Shown here: positions 22,954 through 34,437 of the stretch, one piece after another | Layout of the letters: the number at the start of each line of letters is the position of its first letter | How positions within the stretch are numbered: the first letter of the stretch is position 1 | NCBI GenBank assembly: GCA_035222895.1 | Contig: JAVYIG010000904.1 | Location: forward strand, 263,501 to 327,500 | Direction: 5' to 3' | Length of the DNA stretch: 64,000 nucleotides | Source: Strongylocentrotus droebachiensis | Lineage: Eukaryota > Echinodermata > Echinoidea > Camarodonta > Strongylocentrotidae | Translations under genes and position numbers: made by a program | Notes under the pieces: generated by a model | The model's database searches: none | What the model was told of the DNA's origin: nothing | Seen by the model: only the letters and a program-made list of their open reading frames with translations

Positions 22954-24269
22954 ACCATAACTACTTTTCACTGTTTTCATTTTAAAAGAATAATCACTAA
23001 TTGTTGTTTGTCATATCAGGAAATATGAAATTATTAAATCATGAAATATAAGATAGCCACTACATACATGTTTGTGATTGATCTTGGATATTTTCTGAGA
23101 ATGCATATCTTTGAAATCATACTTCCCGTTTAGATATTTAATAGTATAATGCTTGTCAAATCGTGTTTTCATATCATCAAGAATTTCTCTTGAATTTGTG
23201 CTTTGGTCTCACAGGACAGAGATGTATGTTATGTTTTCTTCCCATTCATTTTTTTAATAATGATTTTGTTTGTCATATTCAAGATAAATCCTCTCATTAA
23301 AGAATATATAACTTTGAACTGGAGTATAATTATTGCATTTATTGTTGTGGTTTTCTTTAAATTAGTTATTGCACTACATGTTGTCTAGCTGAAAATGTGT
23401 GAGGTTGTGTGCGTGTGTGTGAGAGACAGAGAGAGAGAGAATAAAAGCTGACCACATGACAAATAAACCAGATATTGCCTTTATTGAAAGTGCATTTTAC
23501 CAATTTTTTTTTTGTTTTTTTGTTATAGTAAACCTAATTCACTAGACTTGCTACTATACCCAGGTGGGGGAAAATTGTGATTTAAAATATATATATCACA
23601 ATTTTGATGTATTAAAAAAAAAAAAGATTTATGGAGCAGTCCGGGATAAGGAAAGATCATGATGGCCTCTTGCATATATATAAATTTGCTTAATGAATGA
23701 TTTGAGGAATAAATGCTTTCAGTGTTAAATGTTTTTCTAATCAGATTTGTAAAAGCTTCAATTTTGTTTTTTTAATCAAAGATGTTGAATTAAAATGTGC
23801 TCACATAAATACTGTAGTCGAGGTTATGAGGATATTGTTAAATATATAGAGTATCATAAGGAAAGGTAGGGAGAAAAACAAAGGTAAACATATGGGAAAA
23901 TAGAGGGAGAGAGAGACACGAAAGGATAAAGAGGAGGAATAACAGGGAAGATAGGAAGAGAAAGATGGAAGGATGAAGAAAAAAAGAAAAAATTGTTCTG
24001 GGAAAGAGCGAAAAGATTGTAGATTTTCTTTAAATACTTGAAAAAATCAAAGGAAATATGAAAGTAGTGATTTGTGTATATATTATTTATAAAATATTAA
24101 TATATATTTCACATAAATTAAATCTATCCTTCTCAATACGAAGGCATAGACTAGTCTCCGTCATGACATTTCATGGGCATTTTTTTTTTCTTTCTTACTT
24201 TTGCAAACTAAAAATAACTGTAGATAAGACTTTCTTTGGCGAACAACAACAACAATAACATGTACTTGT
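22954..24269. other. Intergenic spacer, purine-rich tracts, no gene seen
   Basis: A+T-rich spacer between the DDX27 3' end and the putative GFOD 5' region. It holds a GT/GA microsatellite at about 23398-23443 and a strand-biased purine tract at about 23868-23990 (repeated gagaga and ggaaga). No recognisable coding segment. Confidence 0.5.
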
Positions 24270-24346
24270 ATTAACGTTGGCGCTGGCTCGAAGCCTAGTC
24301 TTAAAACTAGCCCGATCGACGCGACGATCCGGAAACAGCTTAGACA
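24270..24346 (+). promoter_or_regulatory. Possible non-coding first exon/promoter of the GFOD-like gene
   Basis: A CpG-rich island in A+T-rich surroundings (ggcgctggctcgaagcc, gatcgacgcgacgatccgg) ends at a donor-like ACA|GTGAGG at 24347. The GFOD coding exon downstream begins after a splice acceptor at 26218 with 27 untranslated bases, so an upstream leader exon must exist. This is the best candidate by composition only. Confidence 0.3.
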
Positions 24347-24589
24347 GTGAGGAACATCAATATCAACAGGGGCCGATTTTTTATGGTTTGTTAATGAAAT
24401 TCGAATTCAAATTGAGATGTTATTAAGTAATGCGTGTGTGCTTCATGTATGGGAGGTTGTCAATCATATGTATCAATCTTGAAAGTGACGGTATTCCTCT
24501 TGATTTTCTGGCTGGGGATCCTGCTGGACAGGACTTAAACTAAAAATTGGTCCCATATACCCAATCTTGTGTTTGTTTGGACATGTTGA

Positions 24590-25655
24590 AAATTGGGCGC
24601 TTGTTCACAAACCTATCCAAAATTGACCCCTAACTCCGGCGTGGAGATACCCTACTAAACAGTAGGGGTGCTGGTCCGAGAATGAGGATCATCCTCATAA
24701 ACAAGGATATCCTCATAAATGCAGACAAAATGCGTCTTCAAAAATAAGGATTGTCTGCATTTTCGAGGACATTTTTTTTCATCAGCGCTCTGGGTGTTTC
24801 ATGTTACAGAACAGCCCGCTGGCGATGCCAAAAATGGATTCCCCAGAGGAAAATAACCCTAGTTCACCGTCTACTTATATGGGTTGTCCGTCTTCCCAAG
24901 GATTTATTGCTCATAATGTGAAGGTCTCTGTACAAAGTCAACGTAAAATGCATCAAGAAAATCATTGCAGAATCTGTTTTTTGCATCGCCAATGCGCCGA
25001 TCAAAAATATCAAACGTCTGCGAAAATGCAGATGGTCCTTACTTTTGAGGACGCATCAGTCCGTGTTTACGAAGACAATCCTCGTTTATGAAGACGATCC
25101 TTATTCTCGGACCAGCGCCCCTACTGCTAAAACATACCCAAAATGAAGTAAATATTCATTAAATGTCCAAATAAAGATCATTAGTTAAAAGTTATGTTTA
25201 TTACCTGTTTCGTGTCAACTTTCTTGTTATTTTTGGAGTATTTTTCGAATAAACGTTGATCTAGATCTATACAGTTTTTCACAGGTTTCACGGCAAACCG
25301 CTGCACAATACAAGTACATACCGATGGTGGGTTGCGGGCGGGCGCGCGCCTGTGTGAAGTTATCTACCGTAATGTCTCAGATCCATCGGTATGCACTTGT
25401 AGTGTGCAGTGGTTTGCTGTGAAACCTGTGAAAAAGTGTATTCTAATATCAATGTTTTTCCGAAAAATACTCCAAAAATAACAAGAAAATTGACACGAAA
25501 CAGGTAATAAACATAACAACTTTTAACTCATGATCTTTATTTGGACATTTAATGAAGATTCACTTTATTTTGGGTATGTTTTAGTAGGGTATCTCAATGC
25601 CGGAGTTACGGGTCAAATTTTGGACTGGCTTCTGAACAAGTGCCAAAAATTGCGT
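24590..25655. mobile_element. Large palindromic element (outer), interrupted in its left arm
   Basis: The left arm (24590-24659 continuing at 25132-25326) and right arm (about 25382-25655) are inverted copies. Shared phrases include 'ccggcgtggagataccct'/'agggtatctcaatgccgg', 'taaagatcattagttaaaag' with its complement, 'ttcacaggtttca' with its complement, and 'cataccgatgg'/'ccatcggtatg'. The loop (about 25327-25381) is GC-rich (gcgggcgggcgcgcgcc). The left arm is split by the inner element at 24660-25126. No transposase frame is present. Confidence 0.75.
24660..25126. mobile_element. Inner transposon (467 bp) with CAGTAGGGGTGCTGGTCC ends and 5-bp target duplication
   Basis: The ends CAGTAGGGGTGCTGGTCCGA and TCGGACCAGCGCCCCTACTG are inverted copies, flanked by direct CTAAA (24655-24659 and 25127-25131). 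The opposite arm of the surrounding palindrome reads, in complement, ccctactaaaacataccc, which is the uninterrupted site. That confirms both the boundaries and the 5-bp duplication. Sub-terminal segments (gaggatcatcctcat, tgcgtcttcaaaaataagg and related) repeat several times. A 96-codon frame inside looks like chance. Confidence 0.85.
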
Positions 25656-25671
25656 GGTGCATCTTTTTTTA

Positions 25672-25740
25672 AGCCTCCGTTAGGAAGTAGCCGGAGGCAT
25701 TATGTTTTCGGGTTGTCCGTCCATCCGATTTTGTATTTGT
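25672..25740 (+). repeat. 5' fragment of the GCCTCCGTTACG repeat family
   Basis: The stretch 'gcctccgttaggaagtagcc ggaggcattatgttttcggg ttgtccgtcc' matches the beginnings of the elements at 47277 and 51665, then similarity stops. A shorter piece of the same family lies at about 44098-44125. Confidence 0.65.
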
Positions 25741-25782
25741 TATCTTTTTTTCTCAAACATTATTTCATCTGTTCAGACTCAG

Positions 25783-25851
25783 AGCCAGAAGGCCGTTAAC
25801 TCTGTGTTCAAGTAGATCTATATCAGTTAGCGCCCTCCTGGCTCCAAAAAT
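25783..25851. repeat. Short hairpin, 'gagccagaaggc' family
   Basis: The arms gagccagaaggccgttaact and agttagcgccctcctggctc are inverted copies separated by a loop of about 28 bases. The end motif is shared with the hairpins at 19311 and around 30722-31604. Confidence 0.55.
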
Positions 25852-26245
25852 ACAGTTTATTTCTTAATTTTCTGCACCTACAGTAATTTTTTTTAAATGT
25901 GTAGTCTACTGTAATCCCATCTATACATGCCATAATCTCATTTAGTTTCAATGCTCGAAAATTTGCTTCGAACCTTTTTTTCTTTCTTTTTCCATGTTTA
26001 TTCAAGTTGAAATAAAATTTCAATGTCTGAATGTCAACAAGAAATATGGTTGCACTTTAACAAGTATTGGACCTATATGGTTCATTTTGTGGAAGATACT
26101 TCTTTTCCATGTTAATTCCAGATAAGATGAAATGTCAATGTCTGTAATACTCTGTATGGATTGGAGGTATTATAAAAGTAATAAAATAACTTTGTTGATT
26201 TGTTCTTGCTCTGAACAGGTTTTGCTGGCAGAAGACTTGCACACC

Positions 26246-27916
26246 ATGTTGGAAGGGGTCGGGGTAGTCGGGACAGGGGCCATGACTAGTATTCTTATCA
26301 GCACCTTGCAGGCAGTGGGAATTAAGGTTGGTATCGTTCCAAGTGAAGTAACACATCCATTTTTTTTTTAAGTATTCAGTGGTTTCTTCAGTGTTCGGAT
26401 TTTTGTTGAAATTTAGAACTGGAGATAGTGCATGTTGCGTGATTACATTTCATTTCAATCTTTAGACAATTTGTATACTCACAACTGGAAGTAGATGTTG
26501 AGTCCACAAGAAATATGTGCGTTTTAATACATATTGGACCTATATGGTTCATTTTCTGGTAGACATTTCTTTTGTACATCAGTATACAAGGCATAGTTAT
26601 GTTCAAAATATCATTATTTTTTAAATTCTTGTCCTGAAGTGCTGGTCATCCACTTTACATGTAAATTTGAATTGTTACTTTTATGAATCATTTTTATTTC
26701 ATAATGGAATCTATGGACCTACAGAATGTTGAAAATTGGATGAACAAAAAAATTATTTTACTGAATGCCTACACCGGGCGGTCCAAAGCTTCTTTACCTC
26801 TTCCGTACCAAGAGAAAGTTTAACATCTTCTGTTTGTGCTCATTGTCTTGAAAGGTTGTAGCTCTGTGGGGTCCTACAGACCAGGAGGCCAAGGAGTTGG
26901 CCCGCCAGTACCGTATCCCATTTCACACCAGCAAAGTGGATGAAGTTCTCCTACACCAGGAAGTCGACCTTGTCTGGGTGACCTGCCCTCCTCACCTCCA
27001 TGGAGAGGTCGCGTCGAAGGCCCTTGGGATAGGGAAGCATGTCCTGTGTGAGCGGCCTGCTGGATTGAAGCAAGCAGATGCGGTAAAAATGGTGACAGCT
27101 GCTCGTTACTACCCTTCGCTGGTGTCCATTATGACGCATGGGTTGAGGTTCCTGCCTGCTTTCGTGAGAACAAAACGTATGATCCAGGAGGGTGAGATCG
27201 GTGAGGTGTTCCTCTGCGATGTGAAGCTCTCCTGTGGGAGCTTGCTGACTGACAAATTCAACTGGATGTGTGATGAGAACATGGGTGGTGGGTTGTTGAA
27301 TATCCTAGGGTCACATATAATTGACATTGTCAGCTTCCTCGTCGGGCAGAAAGCATCCAAAGTCCGCGGGATGCTGAAGACGTTTATCAAACAGAATGAC
27401 CGGATCAACGGAATCCGGCACATCACAAGCGATGACTTCTGTACATTCCAGATGGAGCTCTTTCGCGGGGCTTGCGCCACCATAACATTGAATGGGCACT
27501 TTCCAGGACAGTTCAAGCAGGAGATTATGGTGATAGGCTCCGAGGGGCGGTTGCTTATCAAGGATGCAGACTTGTATGGGCAGACATCATCCCAAACAAG
27601 GGAGACATTGCTCATGGCCGATATTCAACATGTGCCTGAACGCCAGAAATACAGCATGGCTCCAACGCCAGAGCTGCCCCTCCCCTACTACAAGGGGCTC
27701 TTGAAACTCACAGATGCCCTAAAGGAATCCTTCGAGAGAAAGAAGGAGAGACTTAACTGGGATGGCGAACCTGTAGCGTTCGCGGCCACGTTTGAAGACG
27801 CCCTCTATGTTCAGACAGTCTTAGATGCAATCAGGAAATCAGACATTTCAGGGAACTGGGAATCAGTGGAGACGTTGAGTGAGGAGAGAAATGGGAGGAG
27901 CTTCTTCCTTTCATGA
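26246..27916 (+). CDS. GFOD1/2-like protein (GFO/IDH/MocA oxidoreductase fold)
   Basis: Two coding exons, 26246-26326 and 26855-27916, join in phase to give 380 aa, close to human GFOD1/GFOD2 (385-390). The acceptor at 26218 leaves a 27-base 5' untranslated piece (26219-26245), so another leader exon lies upstream. The N-terminal Rossmann segment reads GVGVVGTGAMTS (residues 4-15), keeping a glycine-rich turn. DEVLLHQEVDLV, LRFLPAFVR, DDFCTFQM, SLLTDKFNW and WDGEPVAFAATFEDALY match the family. At the place of the catalytic EKP motif of active dehydrogenases it has ERP (residues 93-95). Vertebrate GFODs are also degenerate here, so a classical sugar dehydrogenase activity is doubtful. No signal peptide or membrane segment is obvious. 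GFOD1 and GFOD2 probably arose by vertebrate duplication, so no single symbol is given. The first donor (AAG|GTTGGT) is weak but is the only in-phase choice. Confidence 0.9.
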
Positions 27917-28970
27917 AAATTTGCAGTTTTATAGGTATCAAGAGTTTAGACAAGAGTTGAATACGAATGTAATTTTGAAATATATTTATTATGATTGTCA
28001 GCTTATTCTTGCTCGGCATGTAGCCTAGGTGTACATACAGTGTGCTAAATATATGTTTGCATGATGGAATTCTATATAAAGCATTAGAAGCACTTCTTGA
28101 AGATATGCACCTGTTGTATTGTTGTTGTATTGGGCCAAAGAGAATATATACTCCCAATTTTTAATACTGTACATGTTTTTCGCTGCAAGAGAGGAGGGGT
28201 CCCTTGTATCTTCATCTATTTTGTATTTTTTAATAATTACTTCCAATTTTTTTTATTAACATAACTTTAATCGGTATTGGGGAATGTCAAGTGATACATA
28301 TTTTCACACAAGAGGGACTTAATAGAAAATTGAAGTGAGTATGAACAACTAAGAATCTTTTATATATTCTCGGATAGAATTTGAAGTATCATCTCATACA
28401 GTAAGTGTTTGTTTTTTTCTTTGGGGAGGGGGGTACTTTTTGATAGCTAAAGTGCAATGTTAGAAGTTGTTTGAAATGTCTTTATAATAATGCAGGAGAT
28501 TGAGAGTTTTTAAAGAAACCTTTATTTTTAGCAATAACATTCGCATATACGGTATAACGGTATAACGATCATAACATTTAACCTGCAGGAATATTATCAT
28601 TCCAGTTTTTAACTATTGTCCATTTTTTAAATAATATGTGTAATACATGTAGGTACCCTCAACAATGCATGTTGATTAATAGTAGCTGCAAGTTATTACA
28701 AGTGTCAGTCCTGTTTACAAATAGATGTTACTATGGAAACAGTGAGAAAGATATTTGATTATCTCAAAATGCAGGTTTAGATAAATATCCAATATCATTT
28801 TTTTATTTTATGGGAATCCATACTAATTGTAGTTAAATTGAGTTTCCATGTCATTCTCCCATTTTAATGTTCAAGTTTGCTCTTTTGATTCTTTATAATT
28901 AGTCTCTTTTACTTTTAAAAATGACCAAGATCGTTGTTCAATAAATGACTTATGTAATCTAATTGCATTA
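27917..28970 (+). other. Likely 3' untranslated region of the GFOD-like gene with AATAAA at 28940-28945
   Basis: No recognisable coding frame. The first canonical AATAAA after the stop is at 28940-28945, about 1.0 kb downstream, which would give a long untranslated region ending just before the SINE-like unit. Assignment is by position only. Confidence 0.35.
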
Positions 28971-29130
28971 GGCACGATGGCTCAGTGGTAGAGCAGTGGT
29001 CTCGTTACCATGTCATGCGCTAGTGCCTTTTGGGTAAGGGATAAATCCTCATTACCAAATCCTCCAGAGAGGACTTTAAGATGTCGGTCCCCTGGTTGCT
29101 TTCTTAGCAGTCGGGTAAAACAAACAAACA
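28971..29130 (+). repeat. tRNA-derived SINE-like element
   Basis: The head matches an RNA polymerase III A box exactly (TGGCTCAGTGG in 'ggcacgatggctcagtggta'). A degenerate B-box-like gggataaatcct follows at about 29038. The 3' part 'tggttgctttcttagcagtc' is shared with the truncated copy at 11165-11312, and a short (caaa)n tail ends the unit near 29130. The two copies with different simple tails support a SINE family. Confidence 0.6.
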
Positions 29131-30690
29131 AATTAACTACTTTTTAACGCACACAATTACAGTTTTGTTGAGTATGTAGGTATATGTTAGATAAAAAATA
29201 CTCATGTATTCATAATCAAATTCATGGTATTGTATTTAATCCCTATTCATTTCATGTTTTGATTTGAGGTCTTCATGTGCTCTTATGGAGGGGGGGGGGG
29301 GGTTGTCCATTTATTTAAAAGGTAAACTTATGTTGTGTGTAAATGTGCGTGCAGAAGAACTCCAAATTAGTTACCGGTAATTGTTTTTGCATTTGTCTTT
29401 ACCATGTATACTCAGCATTAACTCAAAATAAACAAAAATTATAAAAGTATTGTGAATGTTATTTCAGCCTACTGTTTTAGGCCTAGGTTACTCTCTTACA
29501 GAAACAGCAATTAAAAGCGTGTCGAAGCTACCCTAGTTTGGATTATAAAGTTTAATTCTCTGCAGTGTGCATTCTGTTGTAGATCATGAGCGGGAAACTG
29601 TCAAACATCATCAGTAATTAGGAATCCTGTCAAAAATATCAATATTATGAATAACAGCTCCATGAGAGAGTATAGTCAATCCTGCCTTAAATCTCAGTCC
29701 GAGGCTACATGTATCTTTCTCAAAAAGAAAATGTTATGACTGGTAAGGATTACAAAAGGAGAGATGCTTGTATATTGCGTGATCTGAGGAAACAATTTAT
29801 TCCTACTCGTATTGGTCACCCAACGCTCATCATTTATGTCATAGCCAAATTATCATGTTCCTGCATCTTTTTTTAAAAGGATACCAAGACCTGTTATGCT
29901 CATGAGCAAAATGAAATTTCTTTAATTTTTTTATAAAGATGTCTCTCTTCTTTTCTTTTCCTTCTTTTTTAAATTTTTTTTTTGGTGGGGGCCGGGAGTG
30001 GTCAGGTCAATAAGGGTCCGTGATCATATTTCAAATGCGTTTTATCCTATTTTAGACATTACCATATTATACATGCCTTACCAATGGTATTTAAAGCAAT
30101 TTATATTATTTGAAATACAGGAATTCATGAACAACTTGAAGTTTAGGAATGAATTATTTTAAATCATTGATAACTGCTTAATTTCAATATATCCCACATG
30201 TAAAACATCAGGAACATGGGTTGTAAGACCATAGGATTTTATTTTGATAATATAGGATTTGACAGAATGCATGCAATATTGTTCTGTTTCCATATTCCTG
30301 GCTTTTTAATAAAGAAAAAAGTTCTTACTATGATACCTCTGTCTAACATCTAACATTACTTGTAAGTCATCATATATTATGGGAAAGAGAGTGGTATATA
30401 TTTTGATCATGATGAATTGAGAAAAAAAGAATAGGGAAATGAGCAGGTGCAGCTATTATGTGTATTGGGAGGGGGTTATGCATGCAGGGGAGAGAGAATG
30501 AGAAGGCAGGGGGAGGGAGAGAAGGGAGGAAGTGAGAAGAGAAATAAATATTATCAAGGCATGGTGGTTACAATATTGTTTAAAATCAGAAATGACTAGA
30601 TATCAGAGATTATAATTGTTCATATGAGAAGTGTAAGATAGAAGAGAATAGATATACTTTTCGATTACATGAACAGCACAATACTTTTGA
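29131..30690. other. Intergenic spacer, no gene seen
   Basis: A+T-rich sequence with a poly(G) run of about 15 bases near 29288, a G-rich patch near 29985-30003, and a purine-rich tract at about 30465-30545. No frame or repeat boundary could be supported. Confidence 0.45.
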
Positions 30691-30721
30691 GAGCCAGAAA
30701 GATATTAACCGTTTGTTTATA

Positions 30722-31604
30722 CAGTGCGTCCCAGAAAAAACGAAACCGAGAAGTATCGGTGTTCTATCATAACTTAACCACAACTATAATTAATGAATGA
30801 TACATATTTGGAAAGCTTAGAGTCTCTTCTTTCAGTTGATGCTACTCACGTGATGCATATTTCACGCATGAGTGATTAAAAGCAATTTGAAGGAAGGAAA
30901 CCAAAAATACATTTGGCGGGCGGTATCTGAATTTCGAAGAAAAATTCACATTTCTAGAAAGTTGAGTTTCTGCCCTTTCATATGACACCTCAATCAGGAA
31001 AAATGAGCGAGAAATGACAAAGTTCTATTTGTTTAAAGTAGTGCTTGCATTTCCATAATTTTATTAAACGAATTCGTAATTTTCACTGGCTGCCTGCCGT
31101 ATCAATAAACGAAATTAACAAAAGACTTAACTCCGTTTCGTTGACAATCAGCCGTAGACGAGAGTCTACATGCATGGCTGATTGTCAACGAAACGGAGTT
31201 AAGTCTTTTGTCAAATCTGCTTTTTGCTACGGCAGGCACCCAGTGAAAACGGATTCGTTTGTTAAAATTATGAAAATGTAAGGGCTACTTTAAACAAACA
31301 GAACTTTGTTATTCCTGGCTCATTTTTCTTGATTGAGGTATCATAATGAAAGAGCAGAAAATGAACTTTCTATAGAAATGTGAACTTTTCTTTGAAATTC
31401 AGATGCCGCCCGCCAAATTATTTTTTGGTTTCCTTCCTTCATGCTTTTAATCACTCATGCGTGAAATATGCATTATCTGAGTAGCATTACATGAAAGAGG
31501 AGACTCTAAGCTTACCAAATATGTATCATTCATTAATTATGGTTGTGATTAAGTTATGATAAAACATCGATACTTCTCGGTTTCGTTTTTTCTGGGACGC
31601 ACTG
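30722..31604. mobile_element. Near-full-length palindromic MITE (883 bp), TA target
   Basis: The termini CAGTGCGTCCCAGAAAAAAC and its exact complement are flanked by TA (30720-30721 and 31605-31606). The arms run the whole length, about 430 bases each, with only scattered mismatches, meeting around 31160 (gttgacaatcagcc ... ggctgattgtcaac). Each arm carries recognisable blocks such as 'gcgggcggtatctgaatttc' and 'catgcgtgaaatatgc'. No transposase frame. The TA target fits Tc1/mariner-type mobilisation in trans. It is inserted in a short 'agccagaa...' hairpin (30691-30708 with 31611-31628). Confidence 0.8.
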
Positions 31605-31708
31605 TATAATTTAACGCCCTTCTGGCTTGTGCATGTACAGATAAGAATTTGTATCCATCGTTCCAAACAAACGACTGTTGTATGAGACTAATAGTGCCGC
31701 ATAAGGAG

Positions 31709-32695
31709 GGTAGGCACTTTTTAGGCGACTCTGACGTGAGGCGGAAGTGAATTCACAGTAAAGGTCACACGAAGCCTAATAAATATTCATGAGGCAAATG
31801 TTACTGATGGTCACACACACTCATCTCACTCTACGTTCGCCTCACCTCATTGTATGTTCGCCACATAGTAAATCCAACAGGACTCTGTCTTTGTTTGCAT
31901 AATTGAATTGTTTTAAATTCTATATTCTAAAGAAGGCCCTATTATTTTCATTAAATTCATGTTGCGCGCAATAATTTTACGTTCACTCTTGCTAAATAAA
32001 ATGCTTCATTAAGATAAATAACGTTGATTGTTTTAATTCAGTATAATTATGGTACATCATTCTACGTTCGCCTCACCTCACTGTATACGTTCGCCACATA
32101 ATTCTCTCACATGCCAACATGATTTAGTTTGCATTGAATTGTTTTTTAATTATATAGTCCAGATTAATAGGCCTATAGGAATTTAATTATTGTGCCAAAT
32201 CTCATGTTAGTGACCTGTAAAGAAATCATTAAGAGAAGTGAACCTTAAATGTTTTAATTTCTTATAGACCTGGTACCTCACTCTACGTTCGCCTCACCTC
32301 ACTGTACGTTCGCCACATAATTCTATCTAAGGTAATCCAACATGTTTTTGTTTGGATTGAATTGTTTTTAATTCTATAGTTCCAAATTAATAGGCCTATA
32401 GGAATGTAATTATTGTGCAAAATCCAGAAGAGAAAAATGGAACATAAATGTTTTTCACGTAGGACCTACATACCTCACTCTACGTTCGCCTCACCTCATT
32501 GTAAGTTCGCCACATCGTTCAACATGACTTTGTTTGCATTTAATTGTTTTTAATTCTTTATTGGCCGGATTAATAGAACTATAGGAATATAATTATTGTG
32601 CCAAATCTCAGAACCTTAATATCTAATAAATGAAACATTCATGTTTTAATTATAATGCCTACATCACTCTACATTCGCCACATGATTCTCTTTAT
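31709..32695 (+). repeat. Left terminal inverted repeat of the foldback element
   Basis: About 987 bases built from five spaced units. The fifth unit is internally deleted (ctctacattcgccacatgat lacks the 'cctcacctcactgt' part). Unit spacing is roughly 185-230 bases. Confidence 0.75.
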
Positions 32696-33304
32696 CCAGG
32701 CATGACCTAATTGTTTGCATTGAAATGTTTTGAATTATATAGTCCAGATTTAGTTATAGGCCTATGATAAGTATAAATGCATGTTGTGTATTCTTCTTTT
32801 TCTACATACTTGTATTGAGGGTAGCTGCCCTCATGGGGCGTCTCTAAGGGGGATGTGCGGGGTGCGACCACCACCCCCACCCCCACAAGCACATTTTATT
32901 AAATCTCTGCCAAGATTCGCTGAAAGACTTTCAGTTCAGGTTACAGTTTTAGGTGTGCCAAAAGTTTTTATTATAATGTGTATTGTGTATGTATTATGTA
33001 TAAAGAAATGTGTCTTTCTTGTACAATCTAAAGCAGCCCCCAACCCCCACCCCACAAAAAATCTCTCCTTGTTTAGTTTGTAAGATTAACAAAAGGAAAG
33101 GTTTCTGGTTGTTTAGTGTTAAAAGGTTCTATGGAAATATCAAAGTGATGTCCCTAATATGTATATATACTATTTGTGATGAGGGAAATGCTTGGGGTGG
33201 GGTCATATACTTACCTAATGTAAAATACAGGGATGTGCCTCTCTAATACATGAGATGAGAACAAGTTTGGTGTGATGGTTTGGTGTGATGCTTTAATAAA
33301 ACAA

Positions 33305-34136
33305 AAATACATCATATTTCGTTCAAAGAGTTCCCGGAGACATTAATGACATTTCTGTTAACAACATAGTCCTTCAACGTGTACATTCACTATCCTTTTT
33401 GGTGTTACTATAGACGAATTCCTGGACTGGAAGACCCACATTAAAAATGTAACTTTGAAAGTATCTAGAAGCATTGGAGTATCATCAAAATTAAAATTTG
33501 CCGTTCCCCAAAATGTTCTAATGTTATTATACAACTCGATAGTATTACCCCATTTATCTTACTGCAATATAGTGTGGGGAAATTCATATTCATCTCATCT
33601 AAATAAAATGGAAATACTTCAAAAGAGGGCAATTCGAATTTTAACATATTCAATGTATAATTCTCATACGAAACTATTATTTAGCAGAATGAAGGTTCTT
33701 CCTGTCCAAGAACTAATATCACTTAATACTTGTATATTTATGTTTCATTTCCACACTGGTAATCTTCCACACATTTTTCAAAACATGTTTATTAGAAATT
33801 CATCCGTTCATTCACATAACACAAGGCAAAAAATATTATTACACAAACCCCCTGTACGTACTACCCATGCACTGAAATCATTTAGAAATGTGGGAATAAG
33901 CAAATGGAATGATTTAAACGAGGATATAAGATCAAGTTAAACTTTGTCTAGGTTTAAAGTTTTGTGCAAAGGGGAACTATTTATTAATTTGTAAAACTGG
34001 GTAGGACTATAAGTTTTAATCTCACATTTCGCATTTTTCATATGTGTTTCCTCTTCTTCCTTTTTATTTTAAATATTCTACTCTCTTCTCTCTCTCTCTC
34101 TCTCTCTCTTATAATATACTTTAAACTACATTGCAT

Positions 34137-34168
<32 letters not shown>

Positions 34169-34437
34169 TGAGTGTGGCTGAGTGTGTTTGCAAGATATTT
34201 GTAATTGTTTTGTAATAAGTATGAATATACATGTATCTCTTTTTTGCTTTGCTTGTTATAGCATGTTTTTATTATACAGTATGTATTTAATTCTATGTTA
34301 ATGGGCCCCATTTACAAGCTCTGCTTCTCAGGGGTTCATAGCCTGTCATCATATTATAATTATTGTTCCAGTACAAGGCAGTGTCATTGTAAATTGTTTT
34401 TAATGATTGGCTGAATACATTGAAATTGAATTGAATT
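33305..34437 (+). pseudogene. 5'-truncated, decayed LINE (C-terminal RT/thumb region), L2/CR1-like
   Basis: The reading frame from about 33403 (FGVTIDEFLDWKTHI) through VLPHLSYCNIVWGN and NTRQKILLHKPP to a premature TAA at 33938 matches the C-terminal region of the edge LINE at 61327-64000 (SYISYCNIVWGN). In-frame similarity continues after the stop (LSRFKVLCKGEL). The 3' part ends in a gaattgaatt tail near 34437, directly before the right foldback arm. TC and GT microsatellites (about 34084-34170) lie in its 3' region. Confidence 0.75.

Noticed and set aside
27109..27615. 168-codon minus-strand open frame
   Set aside because: It lies entirely opposite the well-supported GFOD exon 2 and has no recognisable motif.
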